A DNA stretch of 64,000 bases from CAVVMA01 sp963830715 (GTDB lineage Bacteria > Desulfobacterota > Binatia > Binatales > Binataceae), in NCBI GenBank assembly GCA_963830715.1, contig CAWHNS010000024.1, forward strand, positions 124,001 through 188,000, given 5' to 3'. The notes beneath the pieces are model-generated. The model worked only from the letters and a program-made list of their open reading frames with translations, was not told where the DNA came from and did no database searches. Positions 63,798-64,000 of this stretch are shown here, piece by piece. Position 1 is the stretch's first letter, and each line of letters opens with the position of its first letter. A program made the translations under genes and the position numbers.

Positions 63798-64000
63798 TCA
63801 TCCCTCGCGCCGGAGCATCCGGTAGCCGAAGCGCAACCTCTGGATTCCGGTCGCGATCTCCATCGCGGTGAACAGGTAGCAGAGCAGCGGGCCGAGCGGC
63901 CTCACGATCGCGGCCTGCTCGACTATCGCCAGCACGGCGAAGAAGATCAGAGCCTCGGTGCGCTCCAGTATTCCCGGCGGATACTCGATGAGCTTCGGCC
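63798..64000 (-). CDS. Membrane protein, C-terminal part (CDP-alcohol phosphatidyltransferase-like)
   Basis: The last 67 residues of a protein whose start lies beyond the right edge. It reads YPPGILERTEALIFFAVLAI and, after a polar turn, PLLCYLFTAMEIATGIQRLR then RFGYRMLRREG. Two helices and the Pro/Glu-Arg-Thr-Glu turn resemble the C-terminus of CDP-alcohol phosphatidyltransferases (PERTERL-type), but the catalytic DGxxAR motif is not in the window. Tentative. Confidence 0.45.
   Translation of the reverse strand, partial: PKLIEYPPGILERTEALIFFAVLAIVEQAAIVRPLGPLLCYLFTAMEIATGIQRLRFGYRMLRREG

Overview
The window is GC-rich (roughly 60-65 %) bacterial DNA from a Gram-negative organism. Evidence for an outer membrane includes a porin-like barrel, an outer-membrane efflux lipoprotein and YadA-like surface repeats. 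DUF1329, a wax-ester-synthase/DGAT acyltransferase, PhyH, acyl-CoA dehydrogenase, an ETF with a membrane Fe-S quinone oxidoreductase, many c-type cytochromes and repeated universal-stress/CBS proteins together suggest a deltaproteobacterial or Binatota-like lineage. That placement is inference from gene content only.

Layout. 1-5.0 kb: end of a nickel/cobalt permease, DoxX, a frameshifted YadA-head protein, a transglutaminase-like protein with DUF1329, PhzF and a 55-aa ORF. 5.5-5.9 kb: two tandem, homologous ~60-aa single-helix proteins closed by a strong terminator. 6.0-9.9 kb: glnE, a GST-like protein and tRNA-Ser(UGA). 9.87-12.17 kb: a compact insertion at the tRNA, bounded by 231-bp direct repeats and carrying only two unrecognised genes. 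12.2-14.1 kb: a broken kelch protein and a cytochrome c with an internal stop. 14.2-18.7 kb: a tripartite MacAB-like efflux operon with a broken permease. 18.9-27.1 kb: a stress cluster of USP, cytochrome c, an atypical sigma-54 enhancer-binding regulator, a degenerate receiver protein, two CBS proteins, a beta-CASP nuclease, a zinc alcohol dehydrogenase and a USP-CBS fusion. 27.2-31.2 kb: two tandem NHL-type beta-propeller genes, both frameshifted. 31.2-36.6 kb: USP, ICMT-like methyltransferase, WS/DGAT, a broken exported protein and acyl-CoA dehydrogenase. 36.8-43.9 kb: an intact respiratory module (porin, two small cytochromes, Fe-S/flavin GltD-like protein, Rieske, cytochrome b, pentaheme cytochrome). 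44-49.4 kb: broken P-type ATPase with a hybrid tail, gene fragments, broken amine oxidase, DUF58. 49.5-54.9 kb: MazEF-like pair, MoxR, broken membrane protein, mltG, ruvX. 55-64 kb: M23 peptidase, PhyH, the EtfBA/quinone-oxidoreductase operon, IclR, broken methyltransferase, VOC protein and a partial phosphatidyltransferase-like protein.

The best candidates for something undescribed are (i) the recombinase-less two-gene cassette at tRNA-Ser; (ii) a sigma-54 regulon, in which six -24/-12 promoters (GG-N10-GC) sit 20-65 nt ahead of the start codons in the 18.7-26.3 kb cluster, with a candidate enhancer motif TGACTCYATTGG near several of them; and (iii) the tandem 58/60-aa membrane peptides. About fifteen frameshifts or stops occur, concentrated in accessory genes, while the long housekeeping genes are clean. 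This may be true decay or local sequence error and should be checked against reads.
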